64,000 bases of DNA from Burkholderiaceae bacterium (GTDB lineage Bacteria > Pseudomonadota > Gammaproteobacteria > Burkholderiales > Burkholderiaceae_C), in the NCBI GenBank assembly GCA_024235915.1, contig JACKLO010000007.1, positions 372,001 to 436,000 on the forward strand, read 5' to 3'. A program made the position numbers and the translations under genes. The notes beneath the pieces are model-generated. The model was given only the letters and a program-made list of their open reading frames with translations. It had not been told where the DNA came from and did not search any database. Below, piece after piece: positions 1 to 7,538 of the stretch (position 1 is its first letter; each line of letters begins with the position of its first letter).

Positions 1-111
1 CAGCAGGTCCAGTGCCGGCGCGAGCAGGAAGAGGGCGAAGAAGCCCAGCTGCAGCGCACGGCGCCGGCGCTGCAGCGTGGTGTGGTCCAACCGTGCCGGA
101 CGTTCAGCCAC
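1..111 (-). CDS. Probable 4Fe-4S (NapH/CcoG-like) membrane protein, N-terminus only
   Basis: Only the first 37 codons are inside the window. A GTG at 111-109 overlaps the norQ stop and opens a frame that runs off the left edge. It begins VAERPARLDHTTLQRRRR and continues into a hydrophobic run (residues 21-37, QLGFFALFLLAPALDLL). An arginine-rich head followed by a first membrane span with FFxLFLLAPxLD is typical of polyferredoxin-type membrane proteins often encoded next to nor genes. The overlap suggests translational coupling to norQ. No Fe-S cysteines are visible because the rest is missing, so the family call is inference; another nor accessory membrane protein is possible. Confidence 0.45.
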   Translation of the reverse strand, partial: MAERPARLDHTTLQRRRRALQLGFFALFLLAPALDLL

Positions 112-925
112 CGTCGCCGAGCACGGCACGTTGCACCTCATGCAGGGCGGCCAGGGTGCCGCCGTCGTCGGTCAGCGCCTGCAGCACGGCGTGATGGGCG
201 GCGTCGCCCAGCGCCATCCCGCCGGCTTGCAGGCGTGCGGCCATCACCAGCAGGCGCGTGCTGGCGGTCTCCTCCAGGTCGTGGTCGGTGAGGCGCCGAA
301 GCGCCTGCGCCAGCGCCACCAGCTGCGCCGCCACCGCGTCGCCGCAGCCGCTCTCGCTGGCCACGATGCGGGCTTCCAGCGCGGGCGCCGGGTAGTCCAG
401 CGCCAATGCCACGAAGCGCTGGCGCGTGCTGGGTTTCAGGCCCTTGAGCAGGTTCTGGTAGCCGGGGTTGTAGCTGACCACCAGCATGAAGCCGGGGGCG
501 GCATCGAGCAGTTCGCCGGTCCGTTCCAGCGGCAGCTGCCGCCGGTCGTCGGCCAGCGGGTGCAGCACCACGGTGATGTCCTTGCGCGCCTCCACCACCT
601 CGTCGAGGTAGAAGATCGCGCCCTGGCGCACGGCCTGGGTCAGCGGGCCGTCGCACCAGCGGGTGTCGCCGCCGACGATCAGGTGGCGGCCGGTGAGGTC
701 GGCCGCGCCCAGGTCGTCGTGGCCGCTCACGGTGATCAGCGGGCGGCCCAGCCGCTGCGCCATGTGCTCCACCAGCCGCGTCTTGCCGCAGCCGGTGGGG
801 CCCTTGAGCAGCAGCGGCAGGCGCGCGGCATGGGCCTGGGCGAAGAGTTCGCACTCGCAGCCTTGCGCCGTGTAGGCGGGTCGGGCGCGCGGGTCGCGCA
901 GCAACTCGGGCCGGGTGCGGTCCAT
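104..925 (-). CDS. norQ: NorQ, MoxR/CbbQ-type AAA+ ATPase for nitric oxide reductase activation
   Basis: MoxR-family AAA+ ATPase of the NorQ/NirQ/CbbQ group, which with NorD (VWA protein) inserts or activates the non-heme iron centre of cNOR. Walker A is GPTGCGKT at about residue 42-49 and Walker B AIFYLDE at about 103-109, followed by a sensor region (VVSYNPGYQNLLKGLKPS) typical of CbbQ/NorQ. The length of about 273 residues is normal. An in-frame GTG lies directly before the ATG used here; GGCGGG sits 8 bases before the ATG. It follows norB by 15 bases in the order norC-norB-norQ. No norD is visible; it may lie beyond the left edge. Confidence 0.92.
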   Translation of the reverse strand: MDRTRPELLRDPRARPAYTAQGCECELFAQAHAARLPLLLKGPTGCGKTRLVEHMAQRLGRPLITVSGHDDLGAADLTGRHLIVGGDTRWCDGPLTQAVRQGAIFYLDEVVEARKDITVVLHPLADDRRQLPLERTGELLDAAPGFMLVVSYNPGYQNLLKGLKPSTRQRFVALALDYPAPALEARIVASESGCGDAVAAQLVALAQALRRLTDHDLEETASTRLLVMAARLQAGGMALGDAAHHAVLQALTDDGGTLAALHEVQRAVLGDGG

Positions 926-940
926 CACGTCACCCGCCGA

Positions 941-2374
941 TCAGGCCCGCGCCAGCGTGGCCGGCACTGCGGTGGCTTCGTCCTTCGCCGGGCCGACGAA
1001 GAAGCTCCACAGGTACATCACCAGCCCGGCCAGGAAGCCGACGCCACCGGCGATGCGCACCCAGTAGAAGAAGCGCAGCTGGTCCTGTGTCTGCATGAAG
1101 CCCAGCGCCCCTTCGGTGGGCGGGATGCGCTGCAGCCAGACCTGCAGGATGCCCGCGCCGGTGAGCGCCAGCACCATCACCGCCATGCCGATGGACATCA
1201 CCCAGAAGCTCCACATCTCCACGCTCTGCGCACGCCGCGGGTTGGCTTCGCGGCCACGCAGGATCGGCATCGCGTAGCTGATCATCGCGATCACCACCAG
1301 CACGTAGGCGCCGTAGAAGGCCAGGTGCCCGTGGGCGGCCGTGACCTGGCTGCCGTGGGTGTAATAGTTCACCGGGCTGAGCGTGTGGATGAAGCCCCAC
1401 AGACCGGCGCCCAGGAAGCCCATCACTGCGCAACCCACCGTCCACAGCACCGCCGCCTGGTTGGGGTGCTCGCGCTTGCGCCGCTGCACCATGTTGAAGG
1501 CGAACAGCGTCATCATGAAGAACGGGATCGGTTCCAGCGCGCTGAAGACGCTGCCCACCCACTGCCAGTAGCCCGGCAGGCCGATGAAGTAGAAGTGGTG
1601 GCCGGTGCCCAGGATGCCGGTCACGAGGGCGAAGGTGATGATCAGGTAGAGCCACTTGTCGATCACCTCGCGGTCGACGCCGGTGGTCTTGATCAGCAGG
1701 TAGGCCAGCAGGCTGCCGAGGATCAGCTCCCACACGCCTTCCACCCACAGGTGGACGACGAACCACCAGTACATCTTGTCGCGCACCAGGTTGCTGGGGT
1801 TGACGAAGCTGAACAGGAACAGCAGCGCCAGGCCCCAGAGGCCGGTCAGCAGCACGAGGCTGATGGCGGTCTTGCGGCCCTTGAGCACGGTGAGGCTGAT
1901 GTTGTAGAGAAAGCCCAGGGCCACCACCACGATGCCGACCTTGGTGGGCAACGGCTGTTCCAGGAACTCGCGGCCCATGGTGGCGAGCCAGTCGTTGCCA
2001 GTGGCCGCGGCCAGCGTGGCGTAGGGCACCAGCAGGTAGCCCAGGATGGTCAGCGCGCCAGCGCCCAGGAAGATCCAGAACAGCGCCTTGGCCAGGGCCG
2101 GGCTGTGCAGTTCGGTCTCGGACTCTTCCGGGATCAGGTAGTAGGCGCTGCCCATGAAGCCCATCAGCAGCCACACGATGAGCAGGTTGGTGTGCACCAT
2201 GCGGGCGATGTTGAAGGGGATCGCGGGGAAGAACAGGTCGCCGATCAGGTACTGCAGCCCCAGCGTGATGCCGAAGACGATCTGGCCGACGAACAGCGCC
2301 AGCGCGCCGATGAAATAGAGCCGGGCCACCTGCTGCGAGGCGTAGCGCGGCCCGACGGGTGAGGTCGTGGTCAT
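941..2374 (-). CDS. norB: Nitric oxide reductase subunit B (cytochrome b, cNOR)
   Basis: Catalytic subunit of the inner-membrane NorCB complex, reducing two NO to N2O. The protein has 477 residues with about 12 membrane spans. Expected heme and FeB ligands are visible: H61 (in MVHTNLL), H208 with E212 and E216 (in VVHLWVEGVWELILG), H259-H260 (GTGHHFYF), and H348 and H350 (AAHGHLAF). This spacing is essentially that of the Pseudomonas enzyme offset by one. No quinol-oxidase N-terminal extension is present, so this is the cytochrome c dependent type, consistent with norC upstream. GAAGGAG precedes the ATG by about 8 bases. It lies 12 bases after norC and 15 before norQ. Confidence 0.97.
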   Translation of the reverse strand: MTTTSPVGPRYASQQVARLYFIGALALFVGQIVFGITLGLQYLIGDLFFPAIPFNIARMVHTNLLIVWLLMGFMGSAYYLIPEESETELHSPALAKALFWIFLGAGALTILGYLLVPYATLAAATGNDWLATMGREFLEQPLPTKVGIVVVALGFLYNISLTVLKGRKTAISLVLLTGLWGLALLFLFSFVNPSNLVRDKMYWWFVVHLWVEGVWELILGSLLAYLLIKTTGVDREVIDKWLYLIITFALVTGILGTGHHFYFIGLPGYWQWVGSVFSALEPIPFFMMTLFAFNMVQRRKREHPNQAAVLWTVGCAVMGFLGAGLWGFIHTLSPVNYYTHGSQVTAAHGHLAFYGAYVLVVIAMISYAMPILRGREANPRRAQSVEMWSFWVMSIGMAVMVLALTGAGILQVWLQRIPPTEGALGFMQTQDQLRFFYWVRIAGGVGFLAGLVMYLWSFFVGPAKDEATAVPATLARA

Positions 2375-2386
2375 GTGTGTGCTCCT

Positions 2387-2827
2387 TCAGCCTTCCAGGT
2401 TGGGCGGCCACTTCTCGGTGTCAACCTTGCTCGTCCACTTCAGGAACTGCACCAGGTCGTCGAGCTGCTGCTCGCTGAGGTGGAACTGCGGCATCTGCCG
2501 GCGCCCGGGGGCCCCGGTGGGCTGGGCCTGCATCCAGGCCTTGATGAAGGCCTCGCCGCCGGCGTCGCCACCGCGGCGGGTGTAGACATTGCCCAGTTCG
2601 GGCGCGAAGTACGCACCTTCACCGAGCAGCGTGTGGCAGCCGATGCAGTTGCGTGTTTCCCAGATGTGCTTGCCGCGCGCGACGGCGGGGGTGATCTCAG
2701 CGGCGTTGGAGCGTGCGGGGATGCGGCTCTCGGTGTCGAAGATCAGCACCGCAAAGACCAGCACGAAGAACAGCGTGCCGCCGTAGAAGATGTTGCGCGC
2801 GGCCTGGCTGGTGAAGCCTCGGCTCAT
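2387..2827 (-). CDS. norC: Nitric oxide reductase subunit C (membrane-anchored cytochrome c)
   Basis: Electron-input subunit of cNOR with 146 residues. One N-terminal anchor (about residues 13-30, IFYGGTLFFVLVFAVLIF) is followed by a periplasmic class I cytochrome c domain. The heme site CIGCH is at 61-65 and the likely axial methionine M114 is in RRQMPQF. Start choice is firm: AGGAGG lies 5-6 bases before the ATG. It is the first gene of norC-norB-norQ. A perfect FNR/DNR-type palindrome is centred 71.5 bp upstream of the ATG, which would place a class II activated start point near 2857, with a weak TAGCCT -10 at 2864-2869. Confidence 0.97.
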   Translation of the reverse strand: MSRGFTSQAARNIFYGGTLFFVLVFAVLIFDTESRIPARSNAAEITPAVARGKHIWETRNCIGCHTLLGEGAYFAPELGNVYTRRGGDAGGEAFIKAWMQAQPTGAPGRRQMPQFHLSEQQLDDLVQFLKWTSKVDTEKWPPNLEG

Positions 2828-2891
2828 GGTGCCTCCTGCAATGGGGTCGTGACGATGAGCAGGAGGCTAGGCACCGGCGCCCCCTGCGTCC

Positions 2892-2905
2892 TTGAACCTG
2901 TTCAA
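2892..2905 (-). promoter_or_regulatory. FNR/DNR/NnrR-type operator upstream of norC
   Basis: The sequence TTGAA-CCTG-TTCAA is a perfect inverted repeat flanked by C and G (16-bp palindrome), matching the TTGAN-N4-NTCAA layout of CRP/FNR-family sites. Its spacing to norC suits activation from position -41.5. Two further copies with identical flanks occur at 3269-3282 and 24041-24054. The regulator (DNR, NnrR or FNR/ANR) is not encoded in the window. Confidence 0.8.
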
Positions 2906-2995
2906 GAATTTCCCGAGCGGCGCAGTCGGGCAATGGCGGGGTGGGCGGGCAGCCCGGTGTGACGGGTGCCCGTGCCGTGACGAGCGCCAGGGCCC

Positions 2996-3217
2996 TCAAC
3001 GACGGACGACGCGCACCACCCAATGCACCGGCCCGGCCTGCAGGTACTGCCAGCTGGCCAGGCCGGGCCGGGTGCGGTCGCAGCGGTAGTACAGCGGGGC
3101 CGGGTCGTGGTCGCAGCGGAACGTGAAGGCCTCGCCGGGCGCCAGGGCATCCAGCGCAGCGGTCAGATGCTGCGCATGGTGGGCCGGTGGCAGGTCCATC
3201 AGGTCAAGCTGAAACAT
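2996..3217 (-). CDS. DUF2249 domain protein
   Basis: Small soluble protein of 73 residues matching the DUF2249 pattern: LDLMDLPPAHHAQHL near the N-terminus, then LDALAPGEAF, a CDHDPAPLYYR motif, and the closing SWQYLQAGPVHWVVRV. The biochemical role of the family is not established; it often accompanies denitrification, nitrite/NO and hemerythrin genes. Here it lies 168 bp upstream of norC on the same strand and has its own FNR/DNR-type operator centred 58.5 bp before its ATG, so it is probably induced together with nor and nap. No convincing Shine-Dalgarno sequence is visible, although the domain match starts right at this methionine. Confidence 0.75.
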   Translation of the reverse strand: MFQLDLMDLPPAHHAQHLTAALDALAPGEAFTFRCDHDPAPLYYRCDRTRPGLASWQYLQAGPVHWVVRVVRR

Positions 3218-3268
3218 GTGGGTCGTGGGGGTGCCGTTGCACTGTGTCGGTGCATTGCGGGTCTGTCC

Positions 3269-3282
3269 TTGAAGCGGTTCAA
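3269..3282 (-). promoter_or_regulatory. FNR/DNR/NnrR-type operator upstream of the DUF2249 gene
   Basis: TTGAA-GCGG-TTCAA is a perfect inverted repeat flanked by TCC on the left and GAA on the right, as in the norC and napA copies. The same asymmetric flanks and a 58.5-bp distance to the DUF2249 ATG argue that it serves that minus-strand gene. It lies 141 bp before the divergent chemoreceptor at 3423, so a second effect there is possible. Confidence 0.78.
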
Positions 3283-3422
3283 GAACCGCGCAAACCGTGC
3301 GGGCGGGTGCGAGGGATCACGTCGATACAAATTGAGCGCTGGCCGCGGGGAAAAACCCTCAAGGCGCGGCATCTCGGTGCGAAAACCCGCCGAAGAACGC
3401 CACCGACAGGGAGTGTCCGGTC

Positions 3423-5348
3423 ATGTTTTCGCTGCGCCATCTCAACCTCCGACAACGCTTCGCGCTGATCGGCCTTCTGGCCCTGACGATGGCCGCCGTG
3501 CCGGCCACGCTGTGGCTGGCCCGCGTCTATGACAGCGTGGCCCACCTGAGCGACGAGCAGGCCGGTATCGCGCCGGCCACGGCCACGATCCAGATGGCAC
3601 GGCTGACGGCACGGCACCGGGGCCTGTCCAACGGCGCCCTGAACGGTGATGCGGCGGCCGAGGCCAAGCGCGCCGAGGCCTGGACCGCGCTGCAGGCGCT
3701 GCAGGCAGGCTCGCTTTCCGACATGGCCACGCTGGGCGACCGCGACCTGCAGCAGCGGCTCGAAGGCCTGTGGCAGGAGCAGCAGCAGCTGACCGCCGCC
3801 ATCCAGGGCCGCAGCGTGGCGGCGCCCGACGCCTTTGCGCGCCATACGGCGCTCATCGACCGCCAGCTGACCTTGCTGGCCGACGTGGCGGAGCGTTCCC
3901 GCCTGGTGTTGCACCCGTACGCGTCGGGTTACCACCTGCAGGACGCCGCCTTGCGCGACCTGCCGCTGGTGGCCGAACTGGCAGGCCGCGTGCGCGGCGC
4001 CGGCATGGGCCTGCTGGCCCGTGGGCAGGCGACTGCGGTCGAGCGCGCGCGCATCGCTGCCTTGGTGGACCGCATCGAGGCCGCCGCCGCCGACGGTACA
4101 CGCGCCATCGCCCTGGCCGGCGCGGCCGATCCGGCGCTGCGCAGCCAGCTCGACGGCGTGGCCACCCAGGCGCGCACGGCACTCGATGGCGCCCTCATTC
4201 TGGCGCGCGACGCCATCGTGACGCCGGAGACGCCCAGCCACGCGCCCGCCGACTGGTGGGCGCGCACCACGCAGGCCGTGGACGCTCAGCTGGCCCTGGG
4301 CGACGCCGCCCTGAAGGCGCTGGAGGCCGACCTGAACCAGGCGGCCGCGGCGGAGCGCCGCACCCTGGCCGGCGGCCTGGCCCTGCTGCTGGGCCTGGGC
4401 GCCGCCGCCCTGGTGCTGGGATGGCGCATTGCCAGCAGCACCGCGCGCTCCATCACACAGGCCATCACCCTGGCCGATGCGGTGGCGGCCGGCGACCTGA
4501 CGCAATCAGCGCATGCCGACGCCACGGGCGCGGACGAAGGCGCGCGCCTGCTGCGTTCGCTGTCGCACATGGCCGTGCAGCTGCGCGGCGTCGTCGGCGG
4601 CGTGCGTGACAACGCCGGCCAGGTGGCCACCGCCAGCGCGCAGATCGCGCAGGGCAACCAGGACCTGTCGTCCCGCACCGAATCCCAGGCCAGCGCGCTG
4701 CAGCAGACGGCGGCGTCGATGGAGGAGCTGCGCACCACCATCGCCGCCAGCGCCGACGCGGCCCGCCAGGCGTCCAGCCTGGCGCACGAGGCGCGCAGCG
4801 TGGCCGAGCGTGGTGGTCAGTCGGTGGGCGACCTGGTGGGCGCCATGGAGCAGATCAGCGAAAGCGCCCGCCGCATGCAGGACATTGTGGCCACCATCGA
4901 CGGCATCGCCTTCCAGACCAACATCCTGGCGCTGAACGCGGCGGTGGAGGCCGCGCGTGCGGGCGAACAGGGTCGTGGCTTCGCCGTCGTGGCCGGCGAA
5001 GTGCGGGCGCTGGCGCAGCGCAGCGGCGCCGCGGCGCGCGAGATCCGCGGCCTCATCACCGCCAGCGAAGAACGCGTGGCCGAGGGCAGCAGCCGCGGCG
5101 CCCAGGTGCGCGAGACCATGGCCGGCGTCGTGGCCTCCATCGGCAAGGTGTCCGACCTCATCGGCGAGGTCAGCGGCGCGGCGCAAGAGCAGTCGCGCGG
5201 CGTGGCCCAGGTGGGCGAGGCCATCACCGAGATGGACCGCGTCACGCAGCAGAACGCCGCGCTGGTGGAAGAGAGCGCCGCTGCGGCGGAGAGCCTGCGT
5301 CAGCAGGCGCAGTCTCTGCAGGGCGCGGTGGAGTCCTTCAGGACTTGA
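3423..5348 (+). CDS. Methyl-accepting chemotaxis protein
   Basis: Chemoreceptor of 641 residues. A first membrane span (about 13-33) is followed by a periplasmic sensor region of about 280 residues containing QMARLTARHRGLSNG; the RGLS stretch is reminiscent of nitrate/nitrite (NIT-like) sensor helices, but this is only a resemblance. The second span is near 318-340, followed by HAMP and the signalling domain with the invariant hairpin IAFQTNILALNAAVEAARAG. It ends in VESFRT and lacks a CheR-binding pentapeptide. GGGAG lies about 10 bases before the ATG. It diverges from the DUF2249 gene across a 205-bp region that holds an FNR/DNR-type box, so a link to nitrate/NO respiration is conceivable. 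Confidence 0.93.
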   Translation: MFSLRHLNLRQRFALIGLLALTMAAVPATLWLARVYDSVAHLSDEQAGIAPATATIQMARLTARHRGLSNGALNGDAAAEAKRAEAWTALQALQAGSLSDMATLGDRDLQQRLEGLWQEQQQLTAAIQGRSVAAPDAFARHTALIDRQLTLLADVAERSRLVLHPYASGYHLQDAALRDLPLVAELAGRVRGAGMGLLARGQATAVERARIAALVDRIEAAAADGTRAIALAGAADPALRSQLDGVATQARTALDGALILARDAIVTPETPSHAPADWWARTTQAVDAQLALGDAALKALEADLNQAAAAERRTLAGGLALLLGLGAAALVLGWRIASSTARSITQAITLADAVAAGDLTQSAHADATGADEGARLLRSLSHMAVQLRGVVGGVRDNAGQVATASAQIAQGNQDLSSRTESQASALQQTAASMEELRTTIAASADAARQASSLAHEARSVAERGGQSVGDLVGAMEQISESARRMQDIVATIDGIAFQTNILALNAAVEAARAGEQGRGFAVVAGEVRALAQRSGAAAREIRGLITASEERVAEGSSRGAQVRETMAGVVASIGKVSDLIGEVSGAAQEQSRGVAQVGEAITEMDRVTQQNAALVEESAAAAESLRQQAQSLQGAVESFRT

Positions 5349-5359
5349 TCGTGAAGCGG

Positions 5360-5380
5360 TCGGGGCCCGGCGGCCCGACG
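5360..5380 (+). terminator. GC-rich hairpin after the chemoreceptor gene
   Basis: GTCGGG-CC pairs with GG-CCCGAC around a CGGC loop, with one bulged G, 12 bases after the chemoreceptor stop codon. No T run follows, so an intrinsic terminator is only plausible. Confidence 0.35.
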
Positions 5381-5384
5381 GTGA

Positions 5385-5406
5385 GACGATCAGACGATCA
5401 GACGGT
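5385..5406. repeat. Short tandem repeat, 8-bp unit AGACGATC
   Basis: Two exact copies of AGACGATC (5385-5392 and 5393-5400) are followed by a partial third (AGACGG). It lies in the 125-bp gap between the chemoreceptor and the convergent GNAT gene. No function is apparent. Confidence 0.5.
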
Positions 5407-5473
5407 GGCTGAGGCACCCGCCGCCAAACCCGCTCGGGGGGTGATCCCCGGCGTCGCACCGGGTAACGGCATC

Positions 5474-6019
5474 TCAGGTGGGTGGCGCCCCATACACGAA
5501 GCACTGGGTCTGCCCGCCGTCGACATCGGTGCGCAGCAGGCCCCGCGCCATGCCTGCCTTCAGCAGCACCCGATGCGACGCCGTGTTCTCCGGCGCCGTG
5601 GTGGCGATCAGGTGCGTCAGGCGGTGCACGGTGGTGCCGTGCTGGATCAGGCCGCGCAGCACCTCGGTGGCGATGCCCTGGCCCCAGAACGTGCGCCGGT
5701 AAGCGTATTTCACCTCGGCCTCGGACTGCCCGCCCGGGTGCACGATGCCGCAGAAGCCGATCACCTCGGGCACGGCCCGGGACTCGACGGCGAACATGCC
5801 GTAGCCGCGCTGCGCGTAGTTCCGGCGGGTGACATCCAGCCACTGCCGGCATTCGGCCTCGGTGATCGGCTGGCCGTCGCCGACCCATTTCATCGCATCG
5901 GCGTCGCCATAGACCGCCATCAGGTCCGCCAGGTCGGCATCGCGCCAGCGGCGCACCACGCAGCGCGCGGTCTCGAACACGGTGTCGCTCACGTCATGCC
6001 TGCTGACGGGTGGCGTCAT
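5474..6019 (-). CDS. GNAT family N-acetyltransferase (RimJ/RimL-like)
   Basis: About 181 residues with the GNAT fold of the ribosomal-protein acetyltransferase subgroup: an N-terminal TARCVVRRWRDADL strand-helix, then EAEVKYAYRRTFWGQGIATE, in which WGQGIA forms the acetyl-CoA pyrophosphate loop, and a C-terminal ENTASHRVLLKAGM helix. The substrate cannot be told from sequence. The start at MTPPVSRHD avoids overlap with the upstream gene; an in-frame ATG at 6061 would overlap it by 28 bases. No strong ribosome site is seen for either. It lies 13 bases after an SRPBCC gene on the same strand and probably shares its transcript. Confidence 0.8.
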   Translation of the reverse strand: MTPPVSRHDVSDTVFETARCVVRRWRDADLADLMAVYGDADAMKWVGDGQPITEAECRQWLDVTRRNYAQRGYGMFAVESRAVPEVIGFCGIVHPGGQSEAEVKYAYRRTFWGQGIATEVLRGLIQHGTTVHRLTHLIATTAPENTASHRVLLKAGMARGLLRTDVDGGQTQCFVYGAPPT

Positions 6020-6032
6020 CCGTGATGCAGAG

Positions 6033-6449
6033 TCATTCAGACGCCAGTTTCCCCGCGACATGACGGCGGAAGCTGTCCAGGATGGCCTGCCAGCCGCTGC
6101 GTTGCTGTTCCTCCGAGTGTGTGGGTTCGCCGTCGAAGCAGACCTCGACCGCCACGCCTTCCGGGCGTTCCTGGAAGGTCACGATGCCGGTGCGGCCGCC
6201 AAAGACGTAGACGATGCGTTGCTGGTGCAGGACCTCGGTGTACTCGCCCGCGAAATCGAAGCCGACGGAGCCGTCCTTGGCTTCCATGCGCGACGAGAAC
6301 CGCCCACCGGGCCGAAGGTCGACCGTGGCCGACGTCGTGTGCCAGTCCGGCGACGCCGTGTTCCAGGCCTTGATGTCCTCGGGCGACGTGTAGGCGGCCC
6401 AGACCTGGGCCAGCGGCGCGGTGACGAGCGTCGAGACGGTGATCTTCAT
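6033..6449 (-). CDS. SRPBCC/AHSA1-like protein
   Basis: A 138-residue START/Bet v1-fold protein of the AHSA1 (activator of Hsp90 ATPase homologue) type. It begins MKITVSTLVTAPLAQVWAAYT and contains the family landmarks WNTASPDWHT, RPGGRFSSRMEAKDGS and ERPEGVAVEV. Such single-domain proteins usually bind hydrophobic ligands and have no assigned reaction. The chosen ATG has AGGAACC just upstream; an upstream in-frame extension exists but is compositionally like non-coding sequence. It probably forms a two-gene unit with the downstream GNAT gene. Confidence 0.82.
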   Translation of the reverse strand: MKITVSTLVTAPLAQVWAAYTSPEDIKAWNTASPDWHTTSATVDLRPGGRFSSRMEAKDGSVGFDFAGEYTEVLHQQRIVYVFGGRTGIVTFQERPEGVAVEVCFDGEPTHSEEQQRSGWQAILDSFRRHVAGKLASE

Positions 6450-6561
6450 GGTGGTTCCTGGTGCTGGGGCTGGGTGGATCGTGCGCCTTGCATGTTGGCA
6501 CGGCCGCGTGGCGTTGGCGCGCAGCGGCCCGTCAACGGGCACACCCTCTCGCTGAGTGTCG

Positions 6562-7494
6562 TCAGGCGGGGCTGGCCGGTGCCACCACCAACCCCACCGC
6601 CTGGCCATACAGCGCTGCCGCCCGTGCCGTCAGCGCACCCGGCAGGCCGGTGCCGATGACGCGCCCATCCACCTTCACCACCGGCGTGACACCGCCCAGC
6701 GTGCCGGTGACGAAGGCTTCGTCGGCACCATACACCTGCGCCAGCGTGAAGTCGCATTCGCGCGCCGGCAGGCCGGCAGCCCGCCAAGCCGCCAGCACGC
6801 TGGCCTGGGTGATGCCCTTGAAGTTGTAGGCGCCGGTGCTCGTCCACAGCTCACCCGCGCGCACGATGAAGAAGTTGGTGCTGTTGCAGCTGGCCACGAA
6901 GCCCCGCGGGTCCAGCATCAGCGCCTCGTCGGCGCCGGCCTGGATGGCCTGCAGCAGGGCCTGGATCAGGTTGAGCCGGCTGTGCGAGTTCAGGCGCAGG
7001 TCGAACACGTCGGGCCCGCTGGTGCGGAAGGTGGACGTGAACAGCGCCATGCCCTGCGCCTTGCTCTCGGGCCGCGGTGTCTTGTACTCGGCCACGATGA
7101 CCACCGTGGCCCCGCCGATGATGAAGCGTGGGTCCTGGTTGACGGTGGACTTGACGCCGCGTGTGACCATCAGCCGCAGGTGGGCGCCGTCGGTCATGCC
7201 GTTGGCGGCCAGCGTGGCGTGCAGGGCGTCGGTGAGTTCGCTGCGCGTGAGCCCGATGTCCAGCGCGATGCTGCGCGCGCCTTCGTAGAGCCGGTCCAGG
7301 TGCGCGTCGAGGCTGATCAGCCGGCCCTGGGCCAGCCGCAGGCCTTCCCACACGCCGTCACCCAGCGCAAAGCCGGCGTCGAAGACCGACACCACCGCCT
7401 GCGCCCGCGGCACCAAGCGGCCGTTGAGCCAGACGAGCACCTGCTCGTTGCGAGGGTCGGCCACATAGCCCTGGGCGCTGCGCGAGGTGTCCAT
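6562..7494 (-). CDS. Class IV (BCAT/DAAT-fold) aminotransferase-like protein
   Basis: 310 residues of fold-type IV PLP enzyme (branched-chain / D-amino acid aminotransferase and aminodeoxychorismate lyase family). N-terminal FDAGFALGDGVWEGLRL and C-terminal GADEAFVTGTLGGVTPV are well conserved, as are ASCNSTNFFIV and GITQASVL around the cofactor phosphate. Oddly, no lysine occurs between residues 146 and 225, where the PLP Schiff-base lysine normally lies; the equivalent stretch reads DLRLNSHSRLNLIQA with arginines. Either this subgroup binds PLP differently or the protein is not a canonical transaminase. It diverges from recC across 44 bp and may be monocistronic. Confidence 0.82.
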   Translation of the reverse strand: MDTSRSAQGYVADPRNEQVLVWLNGRLVPRAQAVVSVFDAGFALGDGVWEGLRLAQGRLISLDAHLDRLYEGARSIALDIGLTRSELTDALHATLAANGMTDGAHLRLMVTRGVKSTVNQDPRFIIGGATVVIVAEYKTPRPESKAQGMALFTSTFRTSGPDVFDLRLNSHSRLNLIQALLQAIQAGADEALMLDPRGFVASCNSTNFFIVRAGELWTSTGAYNFKGITQASVLAAWRAAGLPARECDFTLAQVYGADEAFVTGTLGGVTPVVKVDGRVIGTGLPGALTARAAALYGQAVGLVVAPASPA

Positions 7495-7538
7495 GGCCGC
7501 GGACTGTAGCGGGGTCGCCAGCCCCTTATCCTGCACCC

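Noticed and set aside
77..2362. Plus-strand open frame of 761 codons across norQ and norB
   Set aside because: Antisense shadow; composition is His/Gln/Ala-rich without motifs, and the minus strand carries the recognised proteins.
3310..3422. FliA (sigma-28) promoter upstream of the chemoreceptor
   Set aside because: A GCCGAAGA stretch is present, but no TAAA-like -35 at 15 bp; not supported.
5385..5406. AGACGATC tandem repeat as a CRISPR or variable-number locus
   Set aside because: Fewer than three units of 8 bp, no spacers, no cas genes; probably chance.
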